DNA of 64,000 bases from Glycine soja (taxonomy: Eukaryota > Streptophyta > Magnoliopsida > Fabales > Fabaceae), in contig NC_041019.1 in assembly GCF_004193775.1 (NCBI RefSeq), positions 51,869,928-51,933,927 of the forward strand. Direction: 5' to 3'. Shown piece by piece: positions 11,414 through 24,169 of the stretch; positions within the stretch are counted from its first letter, which is position 1; the number at the start of each line of letters is the position of its first letter. The notes below the pieces were generated by a model, which was given only the letters and a program-made list of their open reading frames with translations, had not been told where the DNA came from and made no database searches. The position numbers and the translations under genes were made by a program.

Positions 11414-14400
11414 TTAATGGATGATCACATACCATGAAATTTCATACTAGGTTCTGCTTCGTGTTGTGTCAAGTGTGCTTGTTTAAGAACAATTATGTTT
11501 GTGGGTGTGTGAAGTCTTTGCATGGTCTCAGTTACTTTCAATTCTGATGTTGTTAATTTTGTTTTTGAAGTGTCAAGTGGTTTTGTTTAAGCGGAATATG
11601 GACGTTTGTGAGTGTTTGAAATATTTTGTTTCAGTTACTTTTCAATCTGGTGTTGCTTAAATTTGTTTGCGTAGTGTCAAGTGCTTTTGTTTAAGAATAA
11701 GAACAACGTAAGTTCCTAGGTTTTTGTAATATATCCTTTAGTTTCATCCTTTGTTTCTGTTATTTTTCATGCTGAAGTTTTCTTAATGTTTTTTTTGGGG
11801 GGCGCTTAGGGCTATTATTTCCAAAAAGGAGAAGGAGATGTGTAAACAAAGAATCTTAATTTTATATATAAACAACCGCCTCTCCTTGATATTGTCACTC
11901 TTTTTTCATAATAAGGCGATCAAGAGGAAAAAGATCAATACAAATTGTACAAGATTTTTGTTTTTAAAAGTAAATGAAAGTTTATTAAAAGGATGACTAC
12001 AAGATCTTATTAAAAAAAAAAAAGAAGACTACAAGTGATACTCAACGCAAAAGATTGATACAGATATATAGACAATTCAAAAATAAACCTCCGACATGAT
12101 AAAAGTTAAGTAGCAAACCCCATAACTACCTTCCACAAGCCAAAAAAAATCTATAGTAGTATCCCTTTATCGACAGACCAAATGCAAATCAAGTTATAAA
12201 AAAAGACTATATCTGAAGATATCAAAGTTGCAATGTTTCTGAAATAACCTTCCCACATTAAATAACATCCACTCATACTTCACCCCTCTGAAGTACTTAC
12301 AAGAAAGTGCAATGTAAAATAGCACTGTAGACCGCCTAAAAAAAAAGAATAGCACTATAGTCTCGTAACATTCACAGCAGGCAACCAAAAACAAGAAACC
12401 AAAGATAAAGGTGAGCCAAAAACATTAGATCAGATGCACCAACAGGAGTCCTATCTTAGCAACAATGCAAAGTAGAAGAGAACCAATAATAATTCCTGCA
12501 ATTGTCAGTAGTAACCAAGAGCCACGGATTTAGAAATTTTAAGTTGGGAGAACAATAAATACTCATGTACTCAATATTTTTATTGTATATTAATTTTTTT
12601 CACTGTATTTTAAATTGTAAAAACGATTTATAATTATACATCTATATTATACTAAAAAATTAAAAAAGTTTGTAGGAACCAACACAGATCAGTATAACCT
12701 CAATGCAAATCTTGCCTACCCAGAAACCCTAAATTAAACCACTACCAATTTTAGAAGCAAGATAATAAACTAATAATATTTAAAAAGCGAAATAAACTTC
12801 CACACAATTTTATTCCCTTTCCTGATCCCTTTTATCACGCTTTGTTTTCCTCCTTTACACTGTTAATTAAGAAAGTTGAGACATTTAGACAATGTTCTTG
12901 TGGTCAACTATGGTAGTAAGAACAAGGTCTGATTCTTGTGCACACGAAGCTTCTGCTGAATGGAGCCTAGCCCTAATTAAGCTTCTTCACAGTGGCAGTA
13001 CAATCATTTTGAATTTGCCTTCCTTTCATCTATTTTTGCAGCTCCATGCTGATAAAAGAAATAAAAAAAATTCAATGTTTGCTCCATTATTATTAAATTC
13101 CATTGTTTGCACTGCACTAGTATATTAAGTGTAAAGCTAGAATTAAAGACAGGATGAAATCGAGCTCAATGCAGAATTGAGCTAGTCAACTTGCTTATGT
13201 ACGCAGCTGTAGACTTTTATCTTAAAGCTGCACTTAATTACTTACTAGCCAGGAAAATCAAAATTCTTCTATATAGTGCCTGAAGCCCAGAAGGGCAAAA
13301 TTAATATCCTAACAATTAAAGAGTTGTGATTAACAGGAATATTGGGAGCATGTTTGTAATTTTCACAGAAGAATGGAGGAAGCAGGAAAAAGATGTGGGA
13401 GACCAGTTCGATCAAGGAGCAAAAGAATTTCTTACTCATTTCTAGATTGATAATTTTGTGCTCGGGTAGTCGTGTACAAGATTTGGAATGATGAGTGGAA
13501 AATTGAAGATGCATATACTGTACTCTATAATGTTGAAGAAATGAATTATTAATGACTGTGTTTCTCCTTTTTCTGCTACTCATTATGGATCTCACCAAGA
13601 CTGAACTTGGTCTTCGATCTCTTCAATCGTTGCCAAAGTTGACTTGGGCTTCAAAATTTGTTGCTAAAGTTGATTATTTCTCGTATAGATTTCTTAGATT
13701 AGTGTATGTGTCCACTTAAAAGTATTAGATCTTAGAGTTAATTGTGCAAGGGACGTAACATTGTTGTCATTTTCTTAGGGTTTGAGAACCTTATGCTCCC
13801 TTTAATAATATTAATTATGTTTAATTTCTTTTGCTTAGCAAGCACAATGGATGGATGTGGCCTTCCTTTCAGTCAACGTATTTTTCAATCTGTCTTTTGC
13901 CTTGTTCAATTAATCATTAGGTTCTTACGTACAAAGTTTTTTAAATGACAATATTCGTGCATTAATTCCAGCTTTTCTGGATATGCTTTGATAATTTTTT
14001 TTCCAGGTTTTGATATATTAAAGAGATGAATGCTTTCCTCTTTTCAAACATTTGTACTGTTTCATTGTAGGCTGGTAGTATTCAATCAATTAATGGTGTT
14101 TGGAATTATGTATTGAAAGTGAAAGGATATAGACAAAACCCTAAAATTGTTATTATTATTCATGTATTCTTATGAATCTGAACATAGCATTAGTAAATTT
14201 GTTTTGAGATTCTTAGGAAGTTGGCTGGAGAGAGTGGTTTCTAAACAAGTCAATCACAGACGTTGATGGTGTGATGTGTGGCCGACTAGTAAGCAAGTGT
14301 GTTTTTGCGTTCAGACACACGCACCGCCATGAATAGTGGGCAATTTCTCGCTCTTGCGTAAGAGATTTGACGGCTTCCTAACGTTGCATTTTCTTTTATC

Positions 14401-16105
14401 ATTATTATTAATATGAAATATTCGATAATAATTTTTGACTGATTATTTTTAATAAAACTTTTTTCCTTAATTATGTCTTTATTATTCATAAAATAGGAAC
14501 ATAAGACTTTATTTAAGAAGAAGATAAAATTCAGTATCCCTTGGAGATTTGAGTTGTTGCTCGTTGCTCTTTCTTTTTGCTGGTTGTTTCTACTTTCTAC
14601 AATCCTCCTTGCGTTGTTGCAACAAAAAATGAGTTTATAGTCTACCTGCCCCTCTTTTCTTTTCTCTTGACCAGTTAATTATCTGAATGTAATTCTACAT
14701 TTAATTATAAAAATATCCATTTATATGTTAAACAAAATCGCACCCCATTAATTAACTCGTTAATTACGATTTCGTCCTTCTTTTCTTCCCGGTGAGTCAA
14801 AAGTGGCATGCATGTTGTCATAAAAACTACTAGATCCATTTAAGATGTTTTAAATTTGAGAAATTAAAATCGAATTTTTACATATTTCTATAAACTAAAT
14901 AGTTTGGGTCAATATAATAATGAAGTAGTTTGGGCCTATTAAATTGTTTTTACTCAAACTTTGTTCAAGGGAAAGTAAAAAAAAAAAAAAAAAAAGAAGC
15001 CTCTGATAATAAAAATTCATTTTCTTTTTATTTTATCTTCAATTTAAATTTCAAACTTTTTTCCTTTTTCTTAATTATTTTTCATCACTCTAATCAAATC
15101 ATTCAGAAAAAAAATCACTAATCAAATTGACCTTACTTTCTTTTTGGTAGCTGTTAAACTACTTGGTGTTTAGTCTACCCTCTTTAAATAAAAAGTAACG
15201 GGTATTATATGAATGTAAAACTTCTTACATCGTTGGTTGATAAAAAATTATTTTCAATATAATTTTTAAATAATTATTATAAAAATAATTTTACTATACA
15301 CAAAAATTTATTATTATATCATAGTATACAAAATTATACTATCAGTATATTGTTAATTAGATTAATATTATATATAACAAGTTTTTGTAACAAATTTTAT
15401 AATTTGTTATTTTTTTATATTACTCATTTTATTTAATTTTTATTTTTTTGGTCTTTTAAAATTATAAAGCTTATTATACGACGCTTATGTATACACTGGA
15501 TATTTGAATTATAGCAGTTGTGGAAAAGAATGAAAATATCCATTTATAAAAATTCCCCATGCCATCTTTTAACTCATTAATAAGGATCTCATTCTCTTTT
15601 TTTTTTTCTTCTTTTCTCCTATTGTACACGTCGTTCTTATGGTGAGTCGAAAGTGGCATGTTGTGATACATTGTAGTATAACTATTGTTTGAAAAGAGAA
15701 GGATCTGATAATAAGTGACATGAAATGATCAATGACGAGTAGAAAGAACGTTATAAGTAATGAGAAAGATAGGAGAGAATAAAACTCAAATAGAAAGACA
15801 TTTGTTGGAGTTATGATGCAATTCCAGATAAGGGGAGTGTGCGTTTTGCTAAAGAAAGTGAGAGAGAGAGAGATGAAGGAGAAAGGAGTGTACATTTACT
15901 TTTTAATAGGGTATTTTAGGAAGAAAAAAGGAGAGTGTACTAGTAAAGAGGAATAGTGAAAATAGAAATTGCCTTTTGAAAATATAAATGCAACATGAGG
16001 TATATTAGTAATAAATGGATGTGTATATAACAATTGTTATTATTTTATAGCTTTACCAAGACCCAATAGTCCTACTTCCGCGGTTTTGTGCAGAAGAAAA
16101 AAATA
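11414..16105. other. Intergenic, with a diverged local duplication
   Basis: No gene can be supported. Open frames at 12892-13128, 13269-13598 and 13742-13948 have no family features. A segment around 14690-14825 is echoed around 15515-15665: both have AATATCCATTTAT, then TTAACTC(G/A)TTAAT, then GGTGAGTC(A/G)AAAGTGGCATG. This indicates an old local duplication. Long A or T runs occur near 14977-14995 and 15597-15608. Confidence 0.55.
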
Positions 16106-16487
16106 GGGTGTTGCTAGGTGCACCCAGCATTTTCTTAAAATACCAAAAATGTCATTGCACTTTTTTCGCATTTGTGATGGGTGTGTGTGAGGGTGGTCCA
16201 TAAATCATACGGATCAAGTTGATCTGGAAGGTTGATACGGATCAACTTGATCTGTAAGTCTTTTATGAAATAATACGAATCAACTTGATCCATGAAAGTT
16301 TTATGGATCAACTTGATCCGTAAAAAGCTTACGGATCAAGTTGATCCATAAAAAATTTACGGATCAAGTTGATTCGTAAGACTTTTACGGATCAACTTAA
16401 ATGACTTACGGATCAAATATATTTTTGTCATTTCACCTTAAATGTTGGATGTACCAACAATAATGTTGGGTGCATCTAGCAACACTC
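16106..16487. mobile_element. Foldback/MITE-like element with terminal inverted repeats
   Basis: The left end reads GGGTGTTGCTAGGTGCACCC and the right end, reverse-complemented, reads GAGTGTTGCTAGATGCACCC. The match covers about 24 of the first 26 bases. The element is 382 bp and too short to encode a transposase, so it is non-autonomous. Its interior is largely the dyad array annotated separately. No clear target duplication is seen (flanks AATA and ATGA), so the superfamily cannot be named. Confidence 0.75.
16208..16418. repeat. Array of GGATCAA(C/G)TTGATCC dyads
   Basis: Six full copies of a palindromic unit start near 16209, 16237, 16272, 16301, 16329 and 16358. Two half copies follow near 16387 and 16408. 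The unit is close to ACGGATCAAGTTGATCCGTA, with the central base pair in either orientation. Spacing is about 28-35 bp. The units sit inside the inverted-repeat element and could fold into consecutive hairpins. Confidence 0.9.
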
Positions 16488-18192
16488 ATGAATGAATGGT
16501 ATGCGTTGGTTGGGGACCCAAATGAAATTTTGGCCCACCTACTAATCTGGGGTTATCTGTAGTTGAAACATTCCAATTAGTTACGGACCGGAAATAAAAA
16601 ACAAAAGGACATCGCAATTAGTCGCATTATCACTGTTTAATCTTACCACATGGACATGATTGGGAATCCATTATTTAGTAGAATTAATTTTCTAAAGTTA
16701 TCTAATCAAATTAAAAATAATGAGTAGAGGGGATGCATCAAGTTTTTGTGATTTATTCGAAATAAAAATTTCTCTCAACTGAAGAATAAAAGGTAATTAA
16801 TGAGTAATTTGTGGAGCTGTTTTTTCCGTGAAACTTTAGATGAACTTAGGAGAAATTAGGAGTTCATTCTTAGATAGAACAAGTATGTAGTCTGTGCAAT
16901 TCACGGATTTTTCAATCTTAAGATAAGATTTATATATTTCTGCCATTTTAAAATAATTATCGTCTTAAATTATTTTATACAAATAAAAAAAGTAATAAAT
17001 AAATAAAAAGAATAATAATAATTTTACATATTTAACATTATATAATCATTAATTCAGTTATAGATTTTGTTGTCGACCATTAATATTATAAGAGACATAA
17101 ATAAAAGAAGATAATTAATATTATATTAAAAAATTAAAATAATAATTATTTTGAGATAATTTTTTTCTCTTATACTTCCATAGTAATGGGACCAAAGGAG
17201 TATAATTTAAATTCACCTAAAAAAAGGAGTATAATATAAATTGAAATGAAAAAAAATTATTATTAGTGAATAATATTAAAATGACATATCGTAAGAAGAA
17301 TACCATTATTATCCTGAATTACTCTCTACTTTTTGGTGAATTTTGGGTGGCTGATATAAACGTGGTAGACTGCTAGTGGCGATCGTAACTATAATAATAT
17401 TATAAATAAAACAAACAACCATGAATTTTATGTAGGGCTGACCTTGTCACATTTGGAGTTGCTTAAGACTAAAGCTAATAAAAGATTTTAGTTACAATGA
17501 AAAGAGAAGATAAATTGTTCGTTGAGACCAATAATAATAATAATAATAAATTTTATACGTCACAGGGTGCTCAAAATTCAACGCCAATTGCAAATTTAAT
17601 GCGTTGATTTTTCTGTATTTGATTTTCTAGAATCAAATGGTGTTTCCATGGCATGTTTTAAAATCAACACTATATAATTCAATTAGATACATGCTAGGGA
17701 CTATAGCTGGTGGTGATGATGGAACGACCATGCAAATATGCATTGCATGTGACATGCCCGATAACTCATGAGTAATACTTAAAAACAATTAATTACTGGT
17801 ACGTACATTTTTTGTCTTTTTTTATTTATTATTGTCATTTCGAGATTTTTTTTTTCATAATTACTATTTTTTATTATTTTAATTATGTAATCTGTTATTT
17901 TAATGAAAATGGTGATGTGACATTTTATTTTTATGTTGACGTAACTGTAGCATTAGCATTTTATTAAATATTAGACGTCACATTAAAGGATAAATTGCAA
18001 CTATGTAATAAAAACAGTAAGAATTAAATTGATGGGAAAAAGAATAAGACACCATATTTGCAAAATTAGAATACCAAAACAAAAGTTCAATTAACTCAAT
18101 ATTAGAGTAAATTAAATTTAAAAAAATATAAGAATACTCGAATGTACGTATAAGAATACTTCTTTACATCTCCATTAATCCGACTCGAAAAA
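16488..18192. other. Intergenic, with a possible old Stowaway-like element
   Basis: No gene is supported. At about 16947-17158 two AT-rich arms are imperfectly complementary (AAAATAATTAT in both when one is reverse-complemented), as in a decayed Stowaway-like MITE. The segment 17555-17760 (TATACGTCA, then GCTCAAAATTCAA, then AATCAAATGGTGTTT) resembles 21250-21325 upstream of the 22017 gene. This suggests that the duplicated small-gene unit extends this far upstream of the relic at 18193. Confidence 0.5.
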
Positions 18193-18345
18193 CCTTATAA
18201 ATAAACCTTTGTGGGCAAAAAACTGGATCCATTATCGCTTCTGGTCCTAAAACTTCAAACACTAGCCAGCATGAGACACCACCCAAGATTACCATTAAAC
18301 AAAACCAAGTAATCCTCCAAACACTGGATCAGTTGATGAGTAGGT
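18193..18345 (+). pseudogene. Relic of the 25202-type small-protein gene
   Basis: A 47-base stretch starting at 18243 (GGTCCTAAAACTTCAAACAC onward) is almost identical to the gene at 25202-25450 from its position 25265. It encodes GPKTSNTSQHETPPK. The KD box is then removed by a short deletion, the frame is lost, and the N-terminal coding part is missing. A TATA-like TTATAAATA at about 18196 lies only about 45 bases upstream of the match, against about 148 in the intact gene, so roughly 100 bases are deleted. DNA further down (18510-18640) also resembles 26130-26290 downstream of the intact gene. It is a decayed duplicate. Confidence 0.75.
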
Positions 18346-18649
18346 AGAATAAGTTTGAAACTACCTTTAATGTTTCACTGTTATTATAAATTAAAATGTC
18401 ACATCGATGTATCTTTAAAAAGAAAAAAAGACGTTCAAAAGTATGTGATTATTTTAATTATAAAAGCAGCGCACGTTAAGAAAATAATGTGCCTATGATT
18501 TCAATGCGGGTTATCTATAGCTAATCGCAACATAAGACTTGATTTAGTTAGTTAATGTGGTGGGGATAAGGATGAGACCTACGGCAGACCTCAGTCTCAC
18601 GCAGGGAAACCTGGAAGCCCAAGAGAGTCCCTACCAAACCATCTTATAT

Positions 18650-20265
18650 CCGTCATCTCCATTGACCTAATTAATTAATGATAATTAATTATCATTAATT
18701 AATTAATTAGGATGCATTCAAGTTTATATAATTCTATGTTGACAAATGCTATCCACTATTTTGGACACTTCTTATTGTTTTAAGAATTAATTAAAAAAAA
18801 CATTTTTTAATTTTAATGTGATTGTGTGAAATATTTTGTTTTCACTTTTTAGTAAAAAATTTAAAAGCTTGTTAATAAAATCACACACACACATATAATA
18901 ATTTTATATTACAGTATACATCTTTCTATGAATATTTTGTTTGGCTAAAAAATATCTATTATATAAATAAACGATTATGACCAAATTAATCGACAAGCCA
19001 TACAGCCGCCATAAAATTATAGTCAAACGTGTGATGGGTGATCCGAGATTGGCTGGTGTTAGAATGAGGATCAGAAATCCTTCATTACTATATTTTTTAT
19101 TTACTTTTCGAAGTGACTTTATGTCTATCGGAAAGAATTTATTTACAGTTTATTTAGATTTATTTTATAAGTATTATTAGTCAAAGTATTTTAGAGAAAT
19201 TATGAAAATAAATTATTATATATTTATAAAAAAGATTAATTTATTTCAACGAACTCTTTAAAATAATTTAAAACTTACATAAAAGTAGTTTGACTTTGTT
19301 TTTATTTTATTTTAAAAATAGCTTATACTTAAGTACTTACATAATAAGTAGTCAAAGTACATTTAAAAAAACTATATACAATTTATTGAACCTATTTTAA
19401 AAATAGCTGTTGGTAAAGATTTCGTGAGGACTTGTGAGGAACACAATCGACAGAAAAAATCCTGCACGGCACTAATAGCAGAATATTACTATAAATATAT
19501 GTATTTAGACTGTTTCTCAGCCCATATAATCAAATAAATTGACAATTATTATCGATTAAACAAGACCATGTTGTTAGTATTGAAACCTAAATTTAGGAAA
19601 GGCAGAATGAATTTCTCATTAATTATAGAATCTTATAATTAAAGGAAGCAATGAGAGACAAGGCTTTAACCGTTAGGAAGGTTAATTGAAAAATATAACG
19701 TATAGCTTAGGCACTTGAAAATTATGTTCACATCACCAATACGTGTAAATGGGCAATGTATTGGTTCTGTCAAAGTGGAGCTTTTGGACTGACGCATATA
19801 AGTCCAAATGCACCAAGCTTCAGGTGCGATATTGTAAGATATCGCATTAACTACTCCTTGATTTTGTTTTAGTGTCATTTGTCAATGCCCCAACTTGTGC
19901 TTTGGAAGGGTCTTGCAAGAGTAATGGTATGTTTGGAATCACGGTGGAGGTTAAAATTATGATACCTTTCAAGTAACTTCTTGTGGTTTATAAAAAAATT
20001 ATGTATCTTATTATGTGAATTTATTGGATCTATCACGATTTTTGTGGTATTCAAACACTCATTAAAAAGGAGTGTTTTTAAGTGTGATATAATTTTAATC
20101 AAATTTCTTTTTAAAAAAAAATAGAAAGAAAAAAAAAAGTAAATTACTGTATCCCAAACATGCTCAGATCTTAAAGATAATGGAAATGCATATTCACATA
20201 TAAATATTAATATATTTCAGCTGTATGCTCTCTTAAAGTGAAAAAGTAAGTTACTGTATCCTAAA
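18650..20265. other. Intergenic, AT-rich
   Basis: No supported gene. The stretch at 19920-20165 (ATGGTATGTTTGGAAT at one end, CCCAAACATGCTC at the other) looks like an old small foldback element. A 25-base piece at 20138-20164 recurs with three changes at 20245-20270, next to the AAT microsatellite. Confidence 0.45.
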
Positions 20266-20267
20266 CA

Positions 20268-20269
<2 letters not shown>

Positions 20270-20322
<53 letters not shown>
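20270..20322. repeat. (AAT)n microsatellite
   Basis: About 17 uninterrupted AAT units. On the minus strand it produces a run of Tyr codons in an open frame, which is an artefact of the repeat. Confidence 0.95.
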
Positions 20323-20324
<2 letters not shown>

Positions 20325-21905
20325 TACTATTTTCTCTCTTGAAGAAAGAATTACGATAATTAATTGGAAGATGACGTAGGAGAATTTAGAACTGGTCAAC
20401 AACTAAACATGTTAAGGTTAGCCACTGTTGGAAAGTGAAATTGATCCAATCTTCGGTTTCATTTTTTGACTATCTATTTTTATCTCACCCACGCTGGGCA
20501 TGGGAAAATTTTAAATGAATAATGGAATTCATCATGACAATATATCAAACATTTCGGCATTTCGCTATTTCCGCAAATTATTTCACGGTGGTTAAATCGT
20601 CACGACAGGCATAAATTTGGGTCAGACAAAGATAATATTAAAGGATACTTATGAATTACTACCTCTCTGTTTCGTATTAATTGAGGTTTAAGATTAATGT
20701 ATACAGTAAGAGTAAAATCTTATTGTATTCAAACTAAAATATTTTTATTAAATATGTCATTGCTTATGATAAATTATCATTGTAGCAGTTATTAAAGAAA
20801 GATAAGTATACTCTATAGGTGAAAATAACTAATGAATGATTCTTTAGATTTACAAAACATCAATAATTTTAAAAAATTAAAACATTAATATATTATTATA
20901 ACAAATGACACTTTTATAATATTTATTTTTTGATAAATATTAACCAGTGTTTTAAGGACATTAGTTAAAGAACTTAAAATATAAATATTTTTATTGAGAG
21001 ACGAAAAATTATATTATTCATGACTTTTTTTACTATTATATGATTTATATAATAAATATTTTCTTTTTTTAGTCCATTGATCAATGCCATAACAATATTA
21101 GTTAGTAATATCCTATTGTTTTGGATCGTATTTTGGTTTTATTTTTTTCCTTATCTTTCGGTTATTGTAGAAGTTGCTGACAAAATTATAAGAAAATAAT
21201 ATATTTTTCGTTACAATGAATAATAAACTAAACCAGCCACACCAACTCTATACGTCAAGACTGGCTCAAATTTCAATGCCTACTTTAATTGGCTGATTTA
21301 AATATAATTAATCCAATGGCGTTCTCAAGTGAAAGTAAAATAAATAAATAAATCAACGACGTGATATATAGAAAGCCGACATGCCGATGTTATAAGAAGC
21401 ATGAATGCATGGTGCATGCAAACTCACCGACTTTACCTTTTAAGCCGTATATGTGTTACGTGTAATAAGAGAATTGAATGTGTGAATATTTCCATGCTCT
21501 TTTGAATTTAGATGGAACTAAGAATGAAATGGAATTCAAATGCAAAACCAAAATCTTAAACAATAAATTAAGATGCCTATATTTGACGACATAGATTTCG
21601 ATACACGCAACCCACAGGATTTATTCCACGTGAATGGACAATGTAAGAAAGATAGAGGTGTTATCGACTAATGGTATGAGCACGAAATTAAGAGTCATGC
21701 CACATTCAAATTCTCTCACCTAATCTTCTCACCCTCGCTACCTGCAGCTTACGTGTGTAATGCGTGAAATGAAATGGAAAATTTATTAACATCCTATTTT
21801 TTACTTTAAAAAAAGGATTTTGAAAATTTTTCTCCGTTAATTGGAATTTAAATGGAATGGAAATGGTAGTGAAATGCAAAACCCAAAAATACTAGCTAGG
21901 GATGG

Positions 21906-21945
21906 CAAATTAAATCTAGAATCTTCGGATTGTCCTTATAAATAT
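21906..21945 (+). promoter_or_regulatory. Promoter block and TATA box of the 22017 gene
   Basis: CAAATTAAATCTAGAATCTT runs into TTATAAATA (about 21937-21945), some 75 bases before the ATG. Nearly the same block, with the same spacing to the TATA box, precedes the gene at 25202. It contains a GAANNTTC pair (GAATCTTC), the minimal unit of a heat-shock element. Further up are a G-box (CACGTG, 21627-21632) and ACGTGT (21751-21756). Stress or ABA control is inference from motifs only. Confidence 0.6.
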
Positions 21946-22016
21946 TATTACTTGGCCTTCTTCTAATTACAATCTTTTTCCTCTCTTTAGCTCTTGCTTA
22001 ATTAATTATAGCATCA

Positions 22017-22337
22017 ATGGCCGACGCAAAGAAAATTTTTTACCCAAAAAATCGATCCAACAAAGGTACTAGTTCCTCTCATACAGAAACTACCCAGAAA
22101 CAAGAACGCAAGTTTACCATGAAAGATGTTTGCTATTACTCCCAACCAAGCAATATTCCTCCTAAGGATTCTGATTCTTCAAGCCAGCAACAGCAAGCAC
22201 GCACCTTTACCATGAAAGACTTTTGCTACTATACCAAACCAAACAATCCTCCTAGTGTTTCTGATGCTTCAACCTCTAGGGCTGGAACACCATTACCCAC
22301 TATTAAAAAGTCTTTTGCTCGCAGGACTTGGAGCTAG
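22017..22337 (+). CDS. Small basic protein, KD/GTxLP/FARR family, member B with doubled KD box
   Basis: This is a 106-residue protein of the same unrecognised family as the frames at 11186 and 25202. It shares the MAD(A/S)K start with the latter. Two successive units, residues 31-61 and 62-92, each carry FTMKD(V/F)CYY followed by P(S/N)N(I/P)PP. These come from an exact-length 93-base internal duplication. After them come GTPLP (90-94) and FARR (100-103). There is no signal peptide or membrane span. Ser/Gln/Lys-rich linkers suggest disorder. Each KD unit has one Cys followed by two Tyr, which the other two members lack. The start is the first ATG after the TATA box and leader, and the gene appears intronless. 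Retention of both frame and boxes argues for coding. Function is unknown. Confidence 0.75.
   Translation: MADAKKIFYPKNRSNKGTSSSHTETTQKQERKFTMKDVCYYSQPSNIPPKDSDSSSQQQQARTFTMKDFCYYTKPNNPPSVSDASTSRAGTPLPTIKKSFARRTWS
22107..22292 (+). repeat. In-frame 93-base tandem duplication within the 22017 gene
   Basis: Copy 1 (22107-22199) and copy 2 (22200-22292) both begin CGCA, then TTTACCATGAAAGA and TTTGCTA. They diverge in the Ser/Gln linker. The period of 31 codons keeps the frame, so it added a second KD box to the protein. Confidence 0.85.
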
Positions 22338-24165
22338 TGGATGAACACACCAAATTATTCCTCATATCTCATCATCAACCTTCCTAGTTCTTAGCAATAT
22401 TCACCACCTACTCGTACCACCCACACTATCCACGTGTGTTTTAGCATATGTTTATTTTATTTTTTAATTTTGAATATCTCCGTTGTTATTATGTTTGAGA
22501 TTAAGTTATAAAGTTATATAGTGGTGCACTTGTCTTTTGTTTCTATTATTATATATTGCCCTAGATTCTTCTACTCCTTTCTTCCCTTGTATTTATTATC
22601 ATGTGTCATGGTTTGGTACTTCTGTTCCGATTTCTCTGTCTCTCTCAGTCCATTTGGGTCGTGACCACGTCGATTATGTGGTCGCCGGCGACCATGGTTG
22701 GCCGGAGGAATTTGTCGTCGCCGGCAGAATTTGAACCCCAGAATTATAGTCACCGATGACTATAGATAATGATCGACTTGGGAAAGAAGAGAAAAGGGTG
22801 TTACTGTGTTTTTTTTTTTAATCGTCCTAAACTGATTTAACCCTACGAGTTTCTTATTCCAAAAAGAGAAAAACAATCAATAAGTTAGAACTCATTCTTT
22901 GGAAATTCTTGTGTATATCCAGATTCAGATTCATGTGCGTTTTTTTTTCTTCTGAAGTATGTGCAGCTATAGAGATGATTCAAACTGATTAACTTTCGGA
23001 CTTTTATTATTATTATAAAAAAAAAGTTAAAAGTAGTCAGACGCCACAATTCACTAGGAAACTTCTAAAATTCCCGGCTAAGGAACCTCTAACACCAAAT
23101 CGTTGACAATTCTAGATTAAAAGACAAGTGATGGAACCCAACAAGAAAGGGCATAAAGTATGGAAATGAAAGAATAATATTATACTCACCACAATTTCTC
23201 CTCAACAGTTTTATTATAGGTAGTAATTTTCATTTCTCAATATAATTTTTATCATATCACTCATTTTATCTCACTTTTTTCCTTTTTATCTTTCGTCTTA
23301 TTATAAAAGTTATCACAAGAAGAAAATACAATTTCTACTAAAACTTCTTTATTTTATATTACATATAATTTATTTATTTCACACTTATCTCATTTTTTTT
23401 TATCTCGCTCTCTCCTCATTACTAAAATTATCGTGAAATGTTTATTTAAGAAAAAATATTTACTAAAAACAGAAAGGTATAAGAACGTATCTTTTGCACA
23501 GGTCAGAAATTATAGTATATTTGACTAAAGCTTGGATTTGAGTCTGGCGTTTTTTGTGGAAGGGTCATTATGATTGGGTTTGAGCACCCTTTTCTGCGCC
23601 TTACATATATATAAATATACCTTTAATTTCTTTTACTGATTAAAAAATATATACATCTTTTTTAAATACTGATGTACTACTTAACAAGGATTAAAATGTT
23701 TCAGATTTAAAAATTTTAAGATATTATTTAATAACTTTTAAAAACTGAATTGGTTGAATAATTTTTATATGAAATAAATTAGGTGTTTACTCCTTTTTTA
23801 TTTCTTTCAAAAATCAGGATAATTGTAATTCTAATTCAATTAAGTAGAAAATAACAGATTTTTTTGTTCATTCTATCGTGTCATGATTCACGTGAATATC
23901 AATTTTGGTTGTCAGTAGGTTGAATTTACGATAGTTTAGTTACCCATTTGAAGAGAAAATATAAAGAAAAACATTAAAAACAAAGCGTTATAGACGATGT
24001 TTTTTTATGACGCGTTTAAAAGTTGAGTTTGGACAAGTATAATAAGTTTTAAAAGTTTTTTTTTGTAAAAAAAAATGATGTTTTTTTATGACGCGATTAA
24101 AAATTTTAAGCTGATTAATTGTGATTCACTATTAGTAGCATAGTAATATATTTTTTTCTACAACA
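22338..24165. other. Intergenic downstream of member B, with a GC-rich block shared with member C
   Basis: No gene is supported. At 22679-22735 a GC-rich stretch (GGTCGCCGGCGACCATGG) matches one at 25941-25975 (GGTCGCCGGTAGCCACCG) at a comparable distance downstream of the related gene. This marks an old segmental duplication. The rest is AT-rich. Confidence 0.5.
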
Positions 24166-24169
24166 TGCT

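Noticed and set aside
12892..13128. 78-codon plus frame with a possible hydrophobic segment
   Set aside because: No family features, and hydrophobicity arises from AT-rich codons.
13269..13598. 109-codon minus frame
   Set aside because: No recognisable motif; length is within chance expectation for this many bases.
16208..16418. Regularly spaced palindromes resembling a CRISPR array
   Set aside because: Plant nuclear context; the spacers are short and AT-rich; the array is inside a terminal-inverted-repeat element and no cas genes are present.
20217..20402. Minus-strand frame with a long Tyr run
   Set aside because: It is the translation of the (AAT)n microsatellite.
20660..20710. Stowaway-like left end (CTACCTCTCTGTTTCGTATT)
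   Set aside because: No facing right end was found within several hundred bases.
22571..22753. Minus-strand Arg/Gly-rich frame downstream of member B
   Set aside because: It comes from the GC-rich block shared with 25941, where the same frame is not kept.
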